This document shows, piece after piece, positions 44,309 through 55,521 of a stretch of DNA of 64,000 nucleotides (positions are counted from its first letter, which is position 1; each line of letters starts with the position of its first letter). The notes under the pieces were generated by a model that saw only the letters and a list, made by a program, of their open reading frames with translations, did not search any database and was not told the origin of the DNA. This stretch comes from Danio rerio (taxonomy: Eukaryota; Chordata; Actinopteri; Cypriniformes; Danionidae): assembly GCF_049306965.1 (NCBI RefSeq), contig NC_133194.1, positions 11,664,501-11,728,500 of the forward strand. The letters run 5' to 3'. The translations under genes and the position numbers were made by a program.

Positions 44309-45295
44309 TCACCCCAGGTCAACCGGTGGATTAGTCTCCTTGTAAGCCTCAGTTTTGGAAGTTTGAGCAGGACAGCATGTTCTGCATCTAACAATGTGCA
44401 TCTTCTCTTTGAGACCATCAACACATGCTTTGATGGCACTGCGAACCGCTGCCGAGGAAAAGTAAAAAATGATGGGGTCCAAACAGGCATTCAGAGTGCT
44501 GAATAGCAGAGCAAAGTGTCGCCAACCTTCGCTATTCCGATGGATGAAACCAACCACGTGTGAGATGTTATAAGGGCTGAAGCAGATGGTGAAAACCAAG
44601 AGTGTCCCAACCGCCAACCCAATGGCTCTGAGTCTGCGACGCCGTCCCAGATGGGGCAGGTTGGAGAGGATTCGGATGAAGTTGATGTAGCAGAAGCAGC
44701 AGATGAGGAGGGGTATACAGAAAAGCAGGAGGAAAAGCTCCAGGCGAACAGGAAGCAGAATGGTCATCTGCTCTAAGGTGAAGTTATCGTAGCAGTTTCT
44801 CACATGGGGATTGAGCTGTAGCTTGCTGTAGGTGGAGTTATCGCTCGAGTCTATGTATGGGACGATGTAAACAATGCTGAGGTTTAGAGATCCCAGAAGC
44901 CAGAGGAAGCAGCAGGCGATCACAGCATTTCGTGGTCGGCGGCCCAAAGCATATCGGATTGGAAATGCGACGCCTAGATAGCGCTCTATGCTAATCGCGG
45001 TCAGAAATAAGGTGCTGGTGTAGATGGTGGAGAAGAACAGAAAACTGCTGATGGAGCACAGGTAAAAGGGAAGTCTCCAGATCATTTGGTCAACGGCCTC
45101 CTTCATCTTGAAGGGCAGGACTGCGAGGAAGATGAGGTCGGATATTGTCAGGTTTAGCAGGAGGATGTCGATGGGGGTGGGCTTGCGGTGAACTTTCCGA
45201 CAGAAGGTGATGAAGGCTAGGATGTTGGCAGGGAGGCCGATCAAGAAGGTAAGGATGTAGAATGACAAGAGGAGCTGGTAGTCCAAACTGGCCAT
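44309..45295 (-). CDS. free fatty acid receptor, FFAR2/FFAR3-like (GPCR)
   Basis: A 328-residue rhodopsin-family receptor in one coding exon. Seven hydrophobic segments are visible. ERY ends TM3 (104-106), Cys80-Cys168 can form the extracellular disulfide, and TM7 has DPIIFYF (273-279), as in FFAR2. The carboxylate-binding set of FFAR2 is present: Arg184 in LPVRLE (TM5), His246 in NISH (TM6) and Arg259 (TM7). N-glycosylation sequons lie at 153 and 171. These receptors sit in the plasma membrane and sense short-chain fatty acids through Gi and Gq. I chose the ATG at 45293-45295; upstream in-frame codons lack ATG, and GCTTCAG just before it could be a 5' UTR splice acceptor. FFAR2 and FFAR3 cannot be told apart here. 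Its 5' flank is tandemly duplicated (45293-51287). Confidence 0.92.
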   Translation of the reverse strand: MASLDYQLLLSFYILTFLIGLPANILAFITFCRKVHRKPTPIDILLLNLTISDLIFLAVLPFKMKEAVDQMIWRLPFYLCSISSFLFFSTIYTSTLFLTAISIERYLGVAFPIRYALGRRPRNAVIACCFLWLLGSLNLSIVYIVPYIDSSDNSTYSKLQLNPHVRNCYDNFTLEQMTILLPVRLELFLLLFCIPLLICCFCYINFIRILSNLPHLGRRRRLRAIGLAVGTLLVFTICFSPYNISHVVGFIHRNSEGWRHFALLFSTLNACLDPIIFYFSSAAVRSAIKACVDGLKEKMHIVRCRTCCPAQTSKTEAYKETNPPVDLG

Positions 45296-45425
45296 TGGTC
45301 TGAAGCTCACAGATGATCAACAGGTGGTTGAAACACTGTGTAGAGAGTTCAAAAAGGTAGTGTTATATAAAGTTAACAGGTCATGTCAATGAAGTATGAG
45401 GGCGTGTGATGATAATGGTCACCTT

Positions 45426-46280
45426 AAAGAGATAGTTCACCCAAAAATGAATTCATGAATGAATTATTTACTCATCCTGCATTTATTCAGAATCTATTTG
45501 TTTTTTTTGCTCTGTTAAACACAACTGAAGATATTTTAAGGAATGCTGTGTGATGGCACCCATTGACCTACATAGTTATTTTTACCTTGCTATCGACGCC
45601 AATGGATGCCATCAGTCAGAATTCCCCAAAATATCTTCTTTTGTGTTCAACTCAAGAAAGAAACTCATAAAGGTTTAAATAATAATTGCTTAATAATTCC
45701 TTAAATTTATATAGCGCTTTACTAGACACTCAAAGCGCTTTACACATTGGGGGGAATATCTCCTCATCCACCACCAGGATGATGCGATGGCAGCCATTAC
45801 GCCAGATCGCACTGACCAGCTGATTGGTGGAATGATGAAGCCAATTATGATATGGGGATGGTTAGGAGGCCATAATGGACAGAGGCCAGTGGGCAAATTT
45901 GGCCAGGATCCCGGGATTAAACCCCTTCTCTTTTTTTCGAAGGACATCCTGGGATTTTTAATGACTAGAGAGTCAGAACCTTGGTTTAGCGTCTCATCCA
46001 AAATACGGCGCTCACTGTGCAGTATAGAGTTCTCAATACTGGGGCGTTAGGACCCACATGGACCGCAGGTTGACCGCCCCCTGTTGGCCTCATTAACATC
46101 ACTTCCAGCAGCAAGCTAGCTTTCCCATGTGGTCTCTCATCCAGGTACTGACCAGGTGCAGCCCTGCTTTGCTTCAGTGGGCAACCATGTGAGAGTTGCA
46201 GAGAGCGAGCTACCGGTAAAACCACATGAGGGGGGCTAAATAATGAGGTATTTTTGTAGTTTTGGGAGGGCTATCCTTTT
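45426..46280. mobile_element. Harbinger-type MITE, hosting a SINE3
   Basis: The ends AAAGAGATAGTTCACCC and GGGCTATCCTTTT are inverted. The interior has TCTGTTAAACACAACTGAAG, GATATTTTAAGGAATGCTG and TTGTGTTCAACTCAAG, the usual text of this cyprinid MITE. SINE3 splits it at 45694-46217. Confidence 0.8.
45694..46217 (-). repeat. 5S-derived SINE (SINE3)
   Basis: Tail TTTATATAGCGCTTTACTAG and AAAGCGCTTTACACATTGGG at the left; 5S-like head at 46127-46200 on the minus strand (AAGCAAAGCAGGGCTGCACC, TGGTCAGTACCTGGATGAGA). The orientation is the same as the 20521 copy. Confidence 0.85.
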
Positions 46281-46689
46281 AAAAATAAAAACAGATTTTG
46301 TAACAATGTTTTTGTCCACTATTTTTCCACATTTTTAAAACTTCGGAATATAAATGGGTCAAACATGATTTTTTTCATAGTAAATAAAGTGAATTACAAA
46401 AGTGACCATTGATCTGAACCTCATAGATGGTCAACAGGTGGTAGAAACCCTGTGTAGAGAATCAAAGTTGGTGTTATAAAGGTAACGAGTCACGTCCATG
46501 AAGCCGTGTGGTTATAATGGTCAACTTAAAGGGAGAGTTCACCCAAAAATTTATTTATGAATGAATTATTTACTCATCTGCACTGTAATCCCGAATAAGT
46601 TGACAAAACTCAAAAAATTTGAGGTAATCAGTTACGTCAAATTTTTTAAGTTATGAAATTATCTATTTTAAGTAAACAGAAACATTAAG

Positions 46690-47130
46690 TTTTGAGTTTG
46701 TTGTACTCATGCAAGACACTTCACCTAACTTAAAATACCCAAGTTACTCAGCTTATACGTTTTAATTGCAATTAACTTAATTGTTTTAATTTTTCCAAAC
46801 TTTAAATACTTAAGTTACCCAGCTCATACATTTTAATACCAATTAACTTAATTGTTTTAATTTTTCCAAACTTTAAATACTTAAGTCACCCAGCTCATAC
46901 ATTTTAATACCAATTAACTTAATTGTTTTAATTTTTCCAAACTTTAAATACTTAGTCACCCAGCTCATACATTTTAATACCAATTAACTTAATTGTTTTA
47001 ATTTTTCCAAACTTTAAATACTTAGTCACCCAGCTCATACATTTTAATACCAATTAACTTAATTGCTTTAATTTCTTTCAACTTTAAATACTTAAATCAC
47101 CCAGCTCATACATTTTGATAGCATTTTTTA
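46690..47130. repeat. 70-71-bp tandem repeat, about 5.5 copies
   Basis: Units start with AGCTCATACATTTTAATACC at about 46750, 46821, 46892, 46962, 47032 and 47103. It is a subterminal array of the CACTG element; such arrays commonly bind the transposase in CACTA elements (family knowledge, not shown here). Confidence 0.93.
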
Positions 47131-47238
47131 AAATTAACTTCTCCATCGTCAGTTTCACAAATAAAATAAGGCATTCGTTAAAAAAATAATAAGTGCACAT
47201 TCTGTGAAGTGACTCGTTTAGTGTAAACTACACAGAAA

Positions 47239-47308
<70 letters not shown>

Positions 47309-47367
47309 TTGAAGTCAGAATTATTCGCCCCCATTTATTTTTCCCCCCAATTTCTGTTTGACGGAGA

Positions 47368-47438
<71 letters not shown>
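47239..47438. repeat. two (TA)n tracts separated by fused Tc1-like MITE ends
   Basis: TA tracts at 47239-47306 and 47369-47438 flank 62 bp made of GTTGAAGTCAGAATTATT and the complementary-side text AATTTCTGTTTGACGGAGAG, the two end regions of the 42376 MITE brought together by an internal deletion. Confidence 0.8.
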
Positions 47439-47442
<4 letters not shown>

Positions 47443-47939
47443 GTCTTGGTTGAACTATGATTCTGTCATTTACTTATTCCAAACCTGTTTAAGTTTCTTT
47501 CTTCTGTTGAACACTTAAAAGGTTATTTTTGACCAAAAAAAAAAAAAGCTGAGACCTGTAACCACCGATTTCCACAGTATTTGTTTTCCTATTAGAAAGT
47601 CAGTGGTTACAGGTTGTCAGCTTTACTTAACTTTTGTGTTCAACAGAAACAAGAAATTCAAGCAGGTTTGGGACAAGTGAAGAGTTAGTAAATGACAGAA
47701 TTTTACATTTGGACAAACTATCCCTATATATAATAAAATGCACCCTTACGAATTAAAGGTAAATAAATGTTTTAAAGTTACTACCCCAGAGACAGTCTTT
47801 ATTAAGTAAAAAAAAAAAAAAACAATCAACTCATTCTTTAAGGTTTCCATGCTACGAGACTTTTTATTTTCCATCATCCATGCCAAGCAAAACTTTTTGC
47901 ACAAGTTCAAAGTCCTTTACTATATATTATGTGAAGAAC

Positions 47940-50495
47940 ATACATTAATCCATACAAGACAAGAAAGGTCTGGAAGTGTGCTGTGGGTGGTGTCCAATTC
48001 ATTCTTCAGGACAACAGAGACCCTCAGTGAATGCAGGGCCAATAAAGCATCTTCAGTCAGCAGGATTATCAATCTAAAAATATAATTCAAGGATATTAAT
48101 GTAAGGACAGTATCAAAATGACTGAGCCAATATTATATGATTCATCAACTATCTGTGATTACAAATATGTTAAGTAAAAGTTTTCAAAACTTTCATCTTT
48201 TTATTAAACATGCCTAATTGTGAAAAGAATGAATGAAGTCTTACCAGGGTGTTCCTAAAGAATCTTAAGTCACGCTCACGCAGCAAGACCAAAAGACCTC
48301 TGATAAGAGTAGTCCGTCATGAACTGACATCATGCAGTTCCTGGAAATCAAGTATAATAAATGATGAATAAATGATTTTAAATCAATTAAAAAAAAAAAA
48401 AAAAATTCAAATTATATTTTAATGTATACTTTAACACGTGACCCCAAACATACCTGCTCATCATAAGCCTTTAAAAGATTAGCCAGGGTATCTGCTGTCT
48501 TGCCAGTTTTGGATGCTGTTTGCCTTGAAATTGTCATCAAATGAAATAGGTGGTGGTCCAGTTGTGCAAAGAATTTGTGGGGAAAATTCTCATTTGTAAC
48601 ATGTTGGTACTCTGCAAACAGCAAAAAGAAACAAGAGAGAATTTCATAAAACAAACCCACACCACAAAATATACAATTCTAGAAAAAAATTTATTAATAT
48701 TATTATTATGTTTCATTTACTTATCTATTTTTTACCTCAGATAAAAAATCAGGTGTTGATCAGATGTTGAAAGCAGGATCTTCATGTTGTAAACTGAACT
48801 CAAGGTCTAGCTGAAGTTTCACTTTCCTTGTAGTTCCTATCTGTAGTCAGCAACACCCGACCTTCAATTCTGTAAGTACACAAAGTCACAGTGTCATTTA
48901 GCTGAGAGTGGAAGTAGTACAATTGCATGATGTCTAACGTTAACCTCCAAAACGGTTAGCAATAGAGCTGATTATCATGTTAGTTGCTTTGATTTGATGA
49001 ACACAGATTTAATTTAAACAGTATTGAAATTTCTAAAACTGAATAGGACGACAAAGAAATTTAAGGCCTGATTTTAAAAGCTAGAAATAACAAAACTTAC
49101 CTTATTGTCTAATGATGTAAAAATATATAGACTAAAATATTTATATTTTTAAGATATAAATATATTTTAAGCTACAAAATTTGCACATCAGAAAACTATG
49201 TCTTGTTTACCACGTCTTGAATATTTTGTTTTGTTATTATTTTATTTAATAACATAATTTTGTATTAATGTGTTATAGATATGCATACTTTGTTTTTTAG
49301 GCTGTTTATATTCTCTCCAGAGTAAACATTTTAAAAAATAGATTGAAAAAAAAAAAAAAAAAACTTTTATCATACCTTTAAAATACATTTGACCTAAATG
49401 ACATTTAAACTCATTTAACTGATCGCATTAATCAGGTAATCATTGATATGCAGAGATGTCGTCTTAAGCGCGAGGAAATATTAAGTGTTGATCAGTGCTG
49501 GTGATTGAGGTAAAGTTAGTTTTATATTTACACATTCAGACTTTCTCCTTAATAATATAATTTCAGAAAGGTAATTTTTGCATATTCTTAATGGTGAAAT
49601 CATATTAGCAGCCAATGACTTTCAAAGTACAACATTGTTCAGTCAAAAAAAATAGTGCATTTAGTGTAATGTTGTTTTCATGTCATACTTGCATGTGATT
49701 TCAGAACGAATAGACAAAGTACCATGGTAAACAATTTATGGAGCGAGTCACAAGTTGTTACTAAATGAATGTATGAATATAAAACCAACTTTATCTCAAT
49801 GTGGTAGTGTAAATTGAAGCTCTGCTCTGTACCTGCTTAGGTGAGGAGCGCAGCTTAAATGTTCTCCGTCAGGCTATCCTCATACATGGATCAGCAAGCA
49901 ACAAGCTGCGTGTGACAGAGTTAAGTTTTGAGACTACGTTTTTGCGCGTCATCAGAAAATACCGTTAAGTGTTTAGGCGGAGATCATTTGAGTTATGATT
50001 AACGTTACGTTTCTTGCGCCTTTCGTTTCCGAAGTGCCTACAGATTGCAAAGATAATACCACATTCACACACTGGATGGAGTTCAGCGCAGCGCCATGAC
50101 ATGCGGTTGTGAGAGCGCGCGTCTCCATGACAACTTCAGCACAGGCTGAGAAATGGCATACTCGCGCCAAGATTTAAATTTTTTTGAAAAATGTAATCTG
50201 CCGATTTTAAATATTTTTGTCTTTATCACACTCTGTTAAAATTCAGAGTTAACACGTAACAACTAACGCTAACGTTGCACTGATTCTAACTTTTTAAACA
50301 GCAATATTAACGTTAGTTAGCAACAAGTGAGGCTAAACATGTTTTCTGTAATGTACGACATGTAAACGCACCCTGATTAACTCTACATTACATTGAACTG
50401 TTACTGTGATTATATTAATTAAAACATACATTTAATATTTCTTGGATTTGTAAATATTTTACTTACTGTAGTGTGAAGCGAGGCCGATCCGCCAT
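47940..50495 (-). pseudogene. decayed multi-exon gene inside the CACTG element
   Basis: Minus-strand exons with GT-AG borders: 50467-50495 (MADRPRFTLQ, ATG in CAAGATGGCGG), 48736-48869, 48454-48611 (EYQHVTNENFPHKFFAQLDH ... LANLLKAYDEQ), 48245-48340 (RTTLIRGLLVLLRERDLRFF) and 48073 downward (LIILLTEDALLALHSLRVSV). The pattern, including a LEFSLQHEDPAFN block in exon 2, resembles a large family of uncharacterised fish proteins with 'LQYEDPDF', 'YP.VT...LDEQ' and 'VVLEE..VLHDLPDL' blocks; this is recalled, not searched. Exon 2 changes frame between its start and the LQHEDP block, and exon 4 has a TGA just before RTTLIRG, so the copy is broken. Function unknown. Confidence 0.6.
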
Positions 50496-50560
50496 CTTGA
50501 AAAAAACGAATGAAGCATGAGCACGTACGTGAACCTGGATGACGTCAGACGCAAAATCAC
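50485..50560 (-). promoter_or_regulatory. candidate promoter with YY1-like and CRE sites
   Basis: The minus strand reads CAAGATGGCGG across the start codon, a YY1-type motif common at start-proximal promoters. A palindromic CRE, TGACGTCA, lies at 50540-50547. CpG density is raised from 50470 to 50560. It would drive the gene relic inside the CACTG element. Confidence 0.5.
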
Positions 50561-51287
50561 TGGGCTGACAGATTTTGAGTTAATGAAACTTTAAAGAGAC
50601 ATTTTGTATAAATTAAACCCAGCAGAATTGTTCACCTTACTTGAAAGATTAAATTTTTTCAAACTCAAAAATAAGAAAAAGTTCTAAATACTCATCAAGG
50701 TTAATTAAGATAAACGAATTTTAATGATTTAAGTTAATAGTACTCAATTCAAATAATTAGTTACAGCATTAGGGTTTACAGTGTGGCATTAGTTTAGAAC
50801 CTGGTTTATTTCTTCTGTTGAACACAATAGAAGATATTTTGAGGGATGCTGTTTGATGGAAATAATTGACCTCCATAATTATTTTTTTTCCTGCTCTCGA
50901 CATCAATGGATGCCATCAACCAGAATTCTTCAAAATATTTACTTTTGTGTTCAACTGAAGAGAGAAACTCATAAAGGTTTAAAACCACACGAGGGAGGGT
51001 TAATAATGACATATTTTTAAAAATTTCTGCTTAGGCTATCCCTTTAAATATGAACCCTCAGCTTTGCTCATGCATTGTCAGAAATCTAACATTGATGGGT
51101 TTAAAAAAAAGTAACAAACTATTGTTTAAGCAAATGCAGTGAGAAATGTATTGTGAATATTTGAAAACAGATAATTATTTTATAACAGAATGTTTTTTCC
51201 TTTATATTTACACATTTAGTTTTCTGGGTTACAAAAATATAAATGGGTCACATTTATTTTTATAGAGAATAAAGTTTACAGAAGTGA

Positions 51288-53110
51288 ATTTATATACGTG
51301 GAAAGCAAATTAAATGTTAAAAAATAGTAAAGTGTCTGCTTTAATGTTTTAAAAAACTCAAAATATGGCTTCAGCATAACAAATATAGGCTATTCAATTG
51401 AAAAAAATTAAACAACTTAATCACGACCTGTTGCTCATGTTCTTCACATTTCCTTCTTTTAAACTCTTAAAAATCTTTACAGTGGTAAAATATGTTTAAT
51501 ACAACAACTATTATAGTCATATTATTTAAATATTATAAAAAACATTGAATAATACTGAAATATATAAATGAAAATTGAAAATAAAACTCTGTTTAATAAA
51601 AAAATGTTTAGATTATTTTTTATATTTTACTTCATATTTTATATTGATTTCTATCTTATATCTTATGTTATCATGCAGTAATTTTGTTTCATACTTAAAA
51701 AGCACTAAAAGTGTCTTATTGTATTGTTCAAATGTCTTATTTTTCAGCAACTATTAACACATTTGTTTAACCAGCAAAAGACAAAACAACATTCCAGAAA
51801 GCTGTGAAATGCAATGTACAAAAATATGTATTGAACATTGTTATTGTTAATTTATTTTTTATGTATTGCTATTATTTGAATTTATTTATATATTTATTTA
51901 TTTTGATTCCTGATATTTCAAAATTTCATAATAAGTTTTTATATAAAAAATAATAAATTTAATTTAATTTATGTATTTATTTTTAGTTTTTTGTTCTATA
52001 GTTTAAACAAAACCCAATAAATATATTTTGAAACAAATAAAAATAAAATGCACTAAAAGTTCATAAGAAAATCATAAAAAGTTCATAAAAAAGTCAAAAA
52101 AGTGCAACAAGCTGAACAAATAATTTCATTTTAAAAAGCATTACTGACCTTTACAATGCAGGAAAATTATGATCCGCAGCATTTTGCGTCTCCGGTTTCA
52201 GAAAAAGTATCTGCAAAGTCCCTTCACCTCCTCTCTAGATATTCTGAATGCATAATTAAAGTATGTGAAGGGTGCAGTGCCTCGAAACAGCGGAAATTTA
52301 ATCAATTCAGAGCATAATCTGCAGCGCTGAGGCTCATCAAACAATGTCTCTTGGCAACAGCGGCTGAGAAGAGCACAGGATGTTGTCATACAGGAGTATA
52401 TGATGCCCCCTAAGAACACTATCTTGTCGTATGGAAAACATAGTGCAAGATAAAAAGCAAGTGTTTGTTTTGTGTGTCTGTCTGTGGACACTTAGATGAT
52501 CAGACAACTTAGATGCTGTGTTTATCTTTGTGTCTTATTAAATTAAGTTTTCAATAATAAAGTGAGCATTGACATCCATTCGGGCTAATCATTTGATAAA
52601 TTTATGTGGGAGCTTTTCATTTTGTCAGGTGAAAAATTATATTGATTATATTAAATTATTATCGAAATGAAACTGTATTAATTGTAAAACAGTATAAGTA
52701 TGTTATTTAAAAAGTTCATCAGTATGAGACTATTAAAACTCCGTTTTACAGCCATTTTCCTCTAGCTCATGGCTACTCATTTCTATTCCTGGAAAGTCAA
52801 CTTCCTGCAAAATTTATTTTTACACCTGGCAGTAATTTTCAGGTAAACCTTGTTACCTTGGTAATTTGATTTACGTACATTTAATTACAGTCAGAAATAA
52901 ACTGCAGGAAAATGAGCTCCCCGTGTACAGGAAAAAGTTGATTGCTTTATCACTATGGTTCATCAAAAATCAAAAATAAAGAAAAAAGCTCTTAACTTAC
53001 TAACCTTAATGTTGTTCCACTGTTATTTTAGACAATATTGTAAGGGAAAATCTTGTTTTCTAGCATTAGCATTTTTCTATAGTCATGCAGGTTTGCAATA
53101 GTGTAAGGTA
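51288..53110. other. AT-rich intergenic DNA, no feature seen
   Basis: Apart from a somewhat GC-richer stretch at 52160-52500 with an unrecognised minus frame, I see no gene, RNA or element end. Confidence 0.45.
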
Positions 53111-53111
53111 T

Positions 53112-55516
53112 TATTTTTTTTTTTTTGCAAGTTTATTTATATAGCACATTTCATACACAGTGGCAATTCAAAGTGCTTTACATAAACAGGAATAAAAAAG
53201 ACAAGTTTAGGAAAATAAAATGCAGACAATAAAAATTATTAAAAACAGATAAAAACAAATTAAAATGAGTTAAAATAGGTTATAAAAGAATGAAAAAGAA
53301 AACGAAAAACATAATAGTGCGATCTGTCGGACGCAGCACAGTGCTCATTCAGTAAAGGCACAGCTAAACAGATGTGTTTTCAGTCTTGATTTGAATGTGC
53401 CTAATGTTAGAGCACATCTGATCATTTCTGGAAGCTGATTCCAGCAGCAAGGGGCATAGTGGCTGAAGGCAGATTCACCCTGCTTAGACTGAACTCTTGG
53501 AACTTCTAGTTTATATGATCCTAAAGATCTGAGTGATCTGTTAGGTTTGTATTCAGTGAGCATATCTGTAATGTATTGAGGTCCTAGACCATTTAGTGAT
53601 TTATAGACCAGTAATAATACTTTAAAATCTATTCTGAATGTAACTGGCAGCCAGTGTAGAGACCTGAGGACAGGTGTGATGTGCTCTGATTTCCTGCTTC
53701 TGGTCAGAATTCTGGCTGCAGCATTCTGGATGAGCTGCAAGTGTCTGACTGTCTTTTTGGGAAGGCCAGTGAGGAGTCCATTACAGTAATCCACCCTGCT
53801 ACTGATAAAAGCATGAACAAGTTTCTCTAAATATTCACTAGAAACAAAGCATCTGATTCTTGCTATGTTTTTTGAGATGATAGTATGCTGATTTACTGAC
53901 TGCTTTGACATGACTGTTGAAACTCAGATCTGACTCCAGCGTCACACCAAGATTCTTGACCTTAATTTTTGTCGTTTGACCTTTAGAGCCTAGGTACGCA
54001 TTCACCTTGAGAACCTCATCTCTGTTCCCAAATGCAATGACTTCAGTTTTCTCTTTGTTTAACTGAAGAAAGTTTTGGCACATCCAATTTTTAATTTCAT
54101 CAATACATTGGCAGAGGGTGTCAATGGGGCTGTAGTCATTAGGCAGTAAGGCTAGGTAGATCTGAGTGTCATCAGCATAGCTGTGGTAGGAGATTTGATT
54201 CTTTCTCATTATTTGGCTCAGAGGGAGCATGTAAAGGTTGAACAGGAGAGGTGCCAGAATCTAGCCTTGTGGGACTCCACATGTCATGGGTGTCCACCTC
54301 GACCTATGATCACCTATACTGACATAGTAACCTCTCCCTTCAAGGTAAGATCTGAACCATTTGAGGACTGTCCCAGACAGCCCAACCCAGTTTTCCAGCC
54401 TATCCAGAAGTATGCTGTGATCGACAGTGTCAAATGCAGCACTGAGATCGAGCAATACCAACACTGTTATTTTACCTGAATCTGTGTTTAGACGTATATC
54501 ATTGATTATCTTTATAAGAGCGCTCTCTGTACTGTGATGTGCTCTGAAACCAGATTGAAAATTGTCTAAACACCCCTTGAAGTTTAAGAACTTGTTAACC
54601 TGGTTGAAAACAACTTTTTCAATGATTTTGCTAATGAAAGGGAGATTTGAGATTGGCCTGTAATTGCTCAATAGGGTGTTATCCAGGTTGCTCTTCTTCA
54701 AGAGGGGTTTAACAACTGCAGTTTTAAGTGAGTTTGGAAAAATCCCTGAGAGAAGTGAATCATTTACCACTTTTAGAAGATCCATTTCTAAACAGGTAAA
54801 CACCGTTTTGAAGAATGATGTGGGGAGCGTGTCAAGACTGCAGGTTGATGTTTTTATCATTTGCACCATCTCTTCTAAGATTTTACCGTTAATTGCCATG
54901 AAATCAGACATAATGTCTGACTTCTCAAGTTGTGGTTGAGCTTGTTTGATATCGACACAACTTGGCTGATTGGATGAGCTGATTGCCTTTTTGATATTAT
55001 TGATCTTATCAGTAAAGAAATGAGCAAATTCATTACATTTGCTTACAGAGAGTAGCTCACTGGGAATCCGACTGGGGGGGGTTTGTGAGCCTCTCTACTG
55101 TTGCAAAGAGTGTGCGAGCATTATTTACATTGTTGTTTATAAGGTTTGAAAAGAAAGTCTGTCTAGCAGTTTTTAGTTCCACATTAAAAGCCTGAAGACT
55201 GTCTTTATAGATATTATAATGGACTACTAGTTTCGTCTTTCTCCACATACGCTCAGCTTTCCTGCATTGTCTTTTCATCATTTGGACTGCTCTTGAGTTT
55301 CTCCAAGGGACTCTCTCTTTGCCAGTTCTCTTCCTAACTTTAACAGGAGCGATGTCATTTATTACATTTTCAATTTTAGAATTAAACAAATCAAGGAGAG
55401 AATCAACAGAGTCTGCAGATATACTTGGTGCCAGCGATATGGCCTTCATAAACTGCTCACTAGTGTTCTCATTTATGCATCTCTTTCTGACAGAGACAGA
55501 TCTGTCTGATTTTTAA
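53112..55516 (-). mobile_element. L2-clade (CR1/L2) LINE, 5'-truncated
   Basis: Minus strand from 55516 to a poly(A) (T-run at 53111-53126). It encodes the endonuclease-RT linker (APVKVRKRTGKERVPWRNSR), the reverse transcriptase (NYRPISNLPFISKIIEKVVF, DLSAAFDTVDHSIL, YADDTQIYL) and the C-terminal part (RVDYCNGLLTGLPKKT, LHWLPVTFRIDFKVLLLVYK, LRSLGSYKLEVPRVQSKQGE). The 3' end has the ATTTATATAGCACATTTCAT motif. The endonuclease is missing by 5' truncation. The frame is broken at least by shifts near 55060 and 53870 and by a stop just after the GVPQG block at about 54258, so it is inactive. Confidence 0.9.
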
Positions 55517-55521
55517 AAACT

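Larger units (their letters stand above)
46581..50783. mobile_element. 4.2-kb CACTG-ended element carrying a spliced gene relic
   Basis: It starts CACTGTAATCCCG and ends AGGGTTTACAGTG, with a TG duplicated at the target (46579-46580 and 50784-50785), in a place where the sister copy has no insert. The arms carry AAGTTGACAAAACTC and AAGTTAATAGTACTC motifs of the CACTG family. Inside are a 70-bp tandem array, (TA)n tracts with Tc1-like ends, a Harbinger-type MITE piece (47440-47725) and a multi-exon minus-strand gene relic with a promoter. No CACTA transposase is recognised. Confidence 0.75.
46527..51045. mobile_element. Harbinger-type MITE, second copy, split by the CACTG element
   Basis: The left part 46527-46580 (AAAGGGAGAGTTCACCC...ACTCATCTG) and the right part 50784-51045 (TGGCATTAGTTTAG...GGCTATCCCTTT) form one MITE orthologous to 45426-46280 by the tandem duplication. 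The gap is filled by 46581-50783. Confidence 0.82.
45293..51287. repeat. tandem duplication of the receptor's 5' flank
   Basis: Unit 1 (45293-46405) and unit 2 (46406-51287) share, in order: a start-codon block (CCATTGGTCTGAAGCTC / CCATTGATCTGAACCTC), a GATCAACAGGTGG-type 5' UTR, the same MITE at the same place, and a closing AATATAAATGGGTCA...ACAAAAGTGA / ACAGAAGTGA block. They differ by large inserts: a SINE3 in unit 1 and a 4.2-kb CACTG element in unit 2. Without these the units are about 0.6-0.7 kb. Confidence 0.85.

Noticed and set aside
49973-50170. 65-codon minus frame MARVCHFSACAEVV...
   Set aside because: It lies in a CpG-rich part of the first intron of the gene relic, with no matching splice sites or family.
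52198-52491. 97-codon minus frame in AT-rich DNA
   Set aside because: No domain, no exon structure and no neighbouring exons that would extend it.
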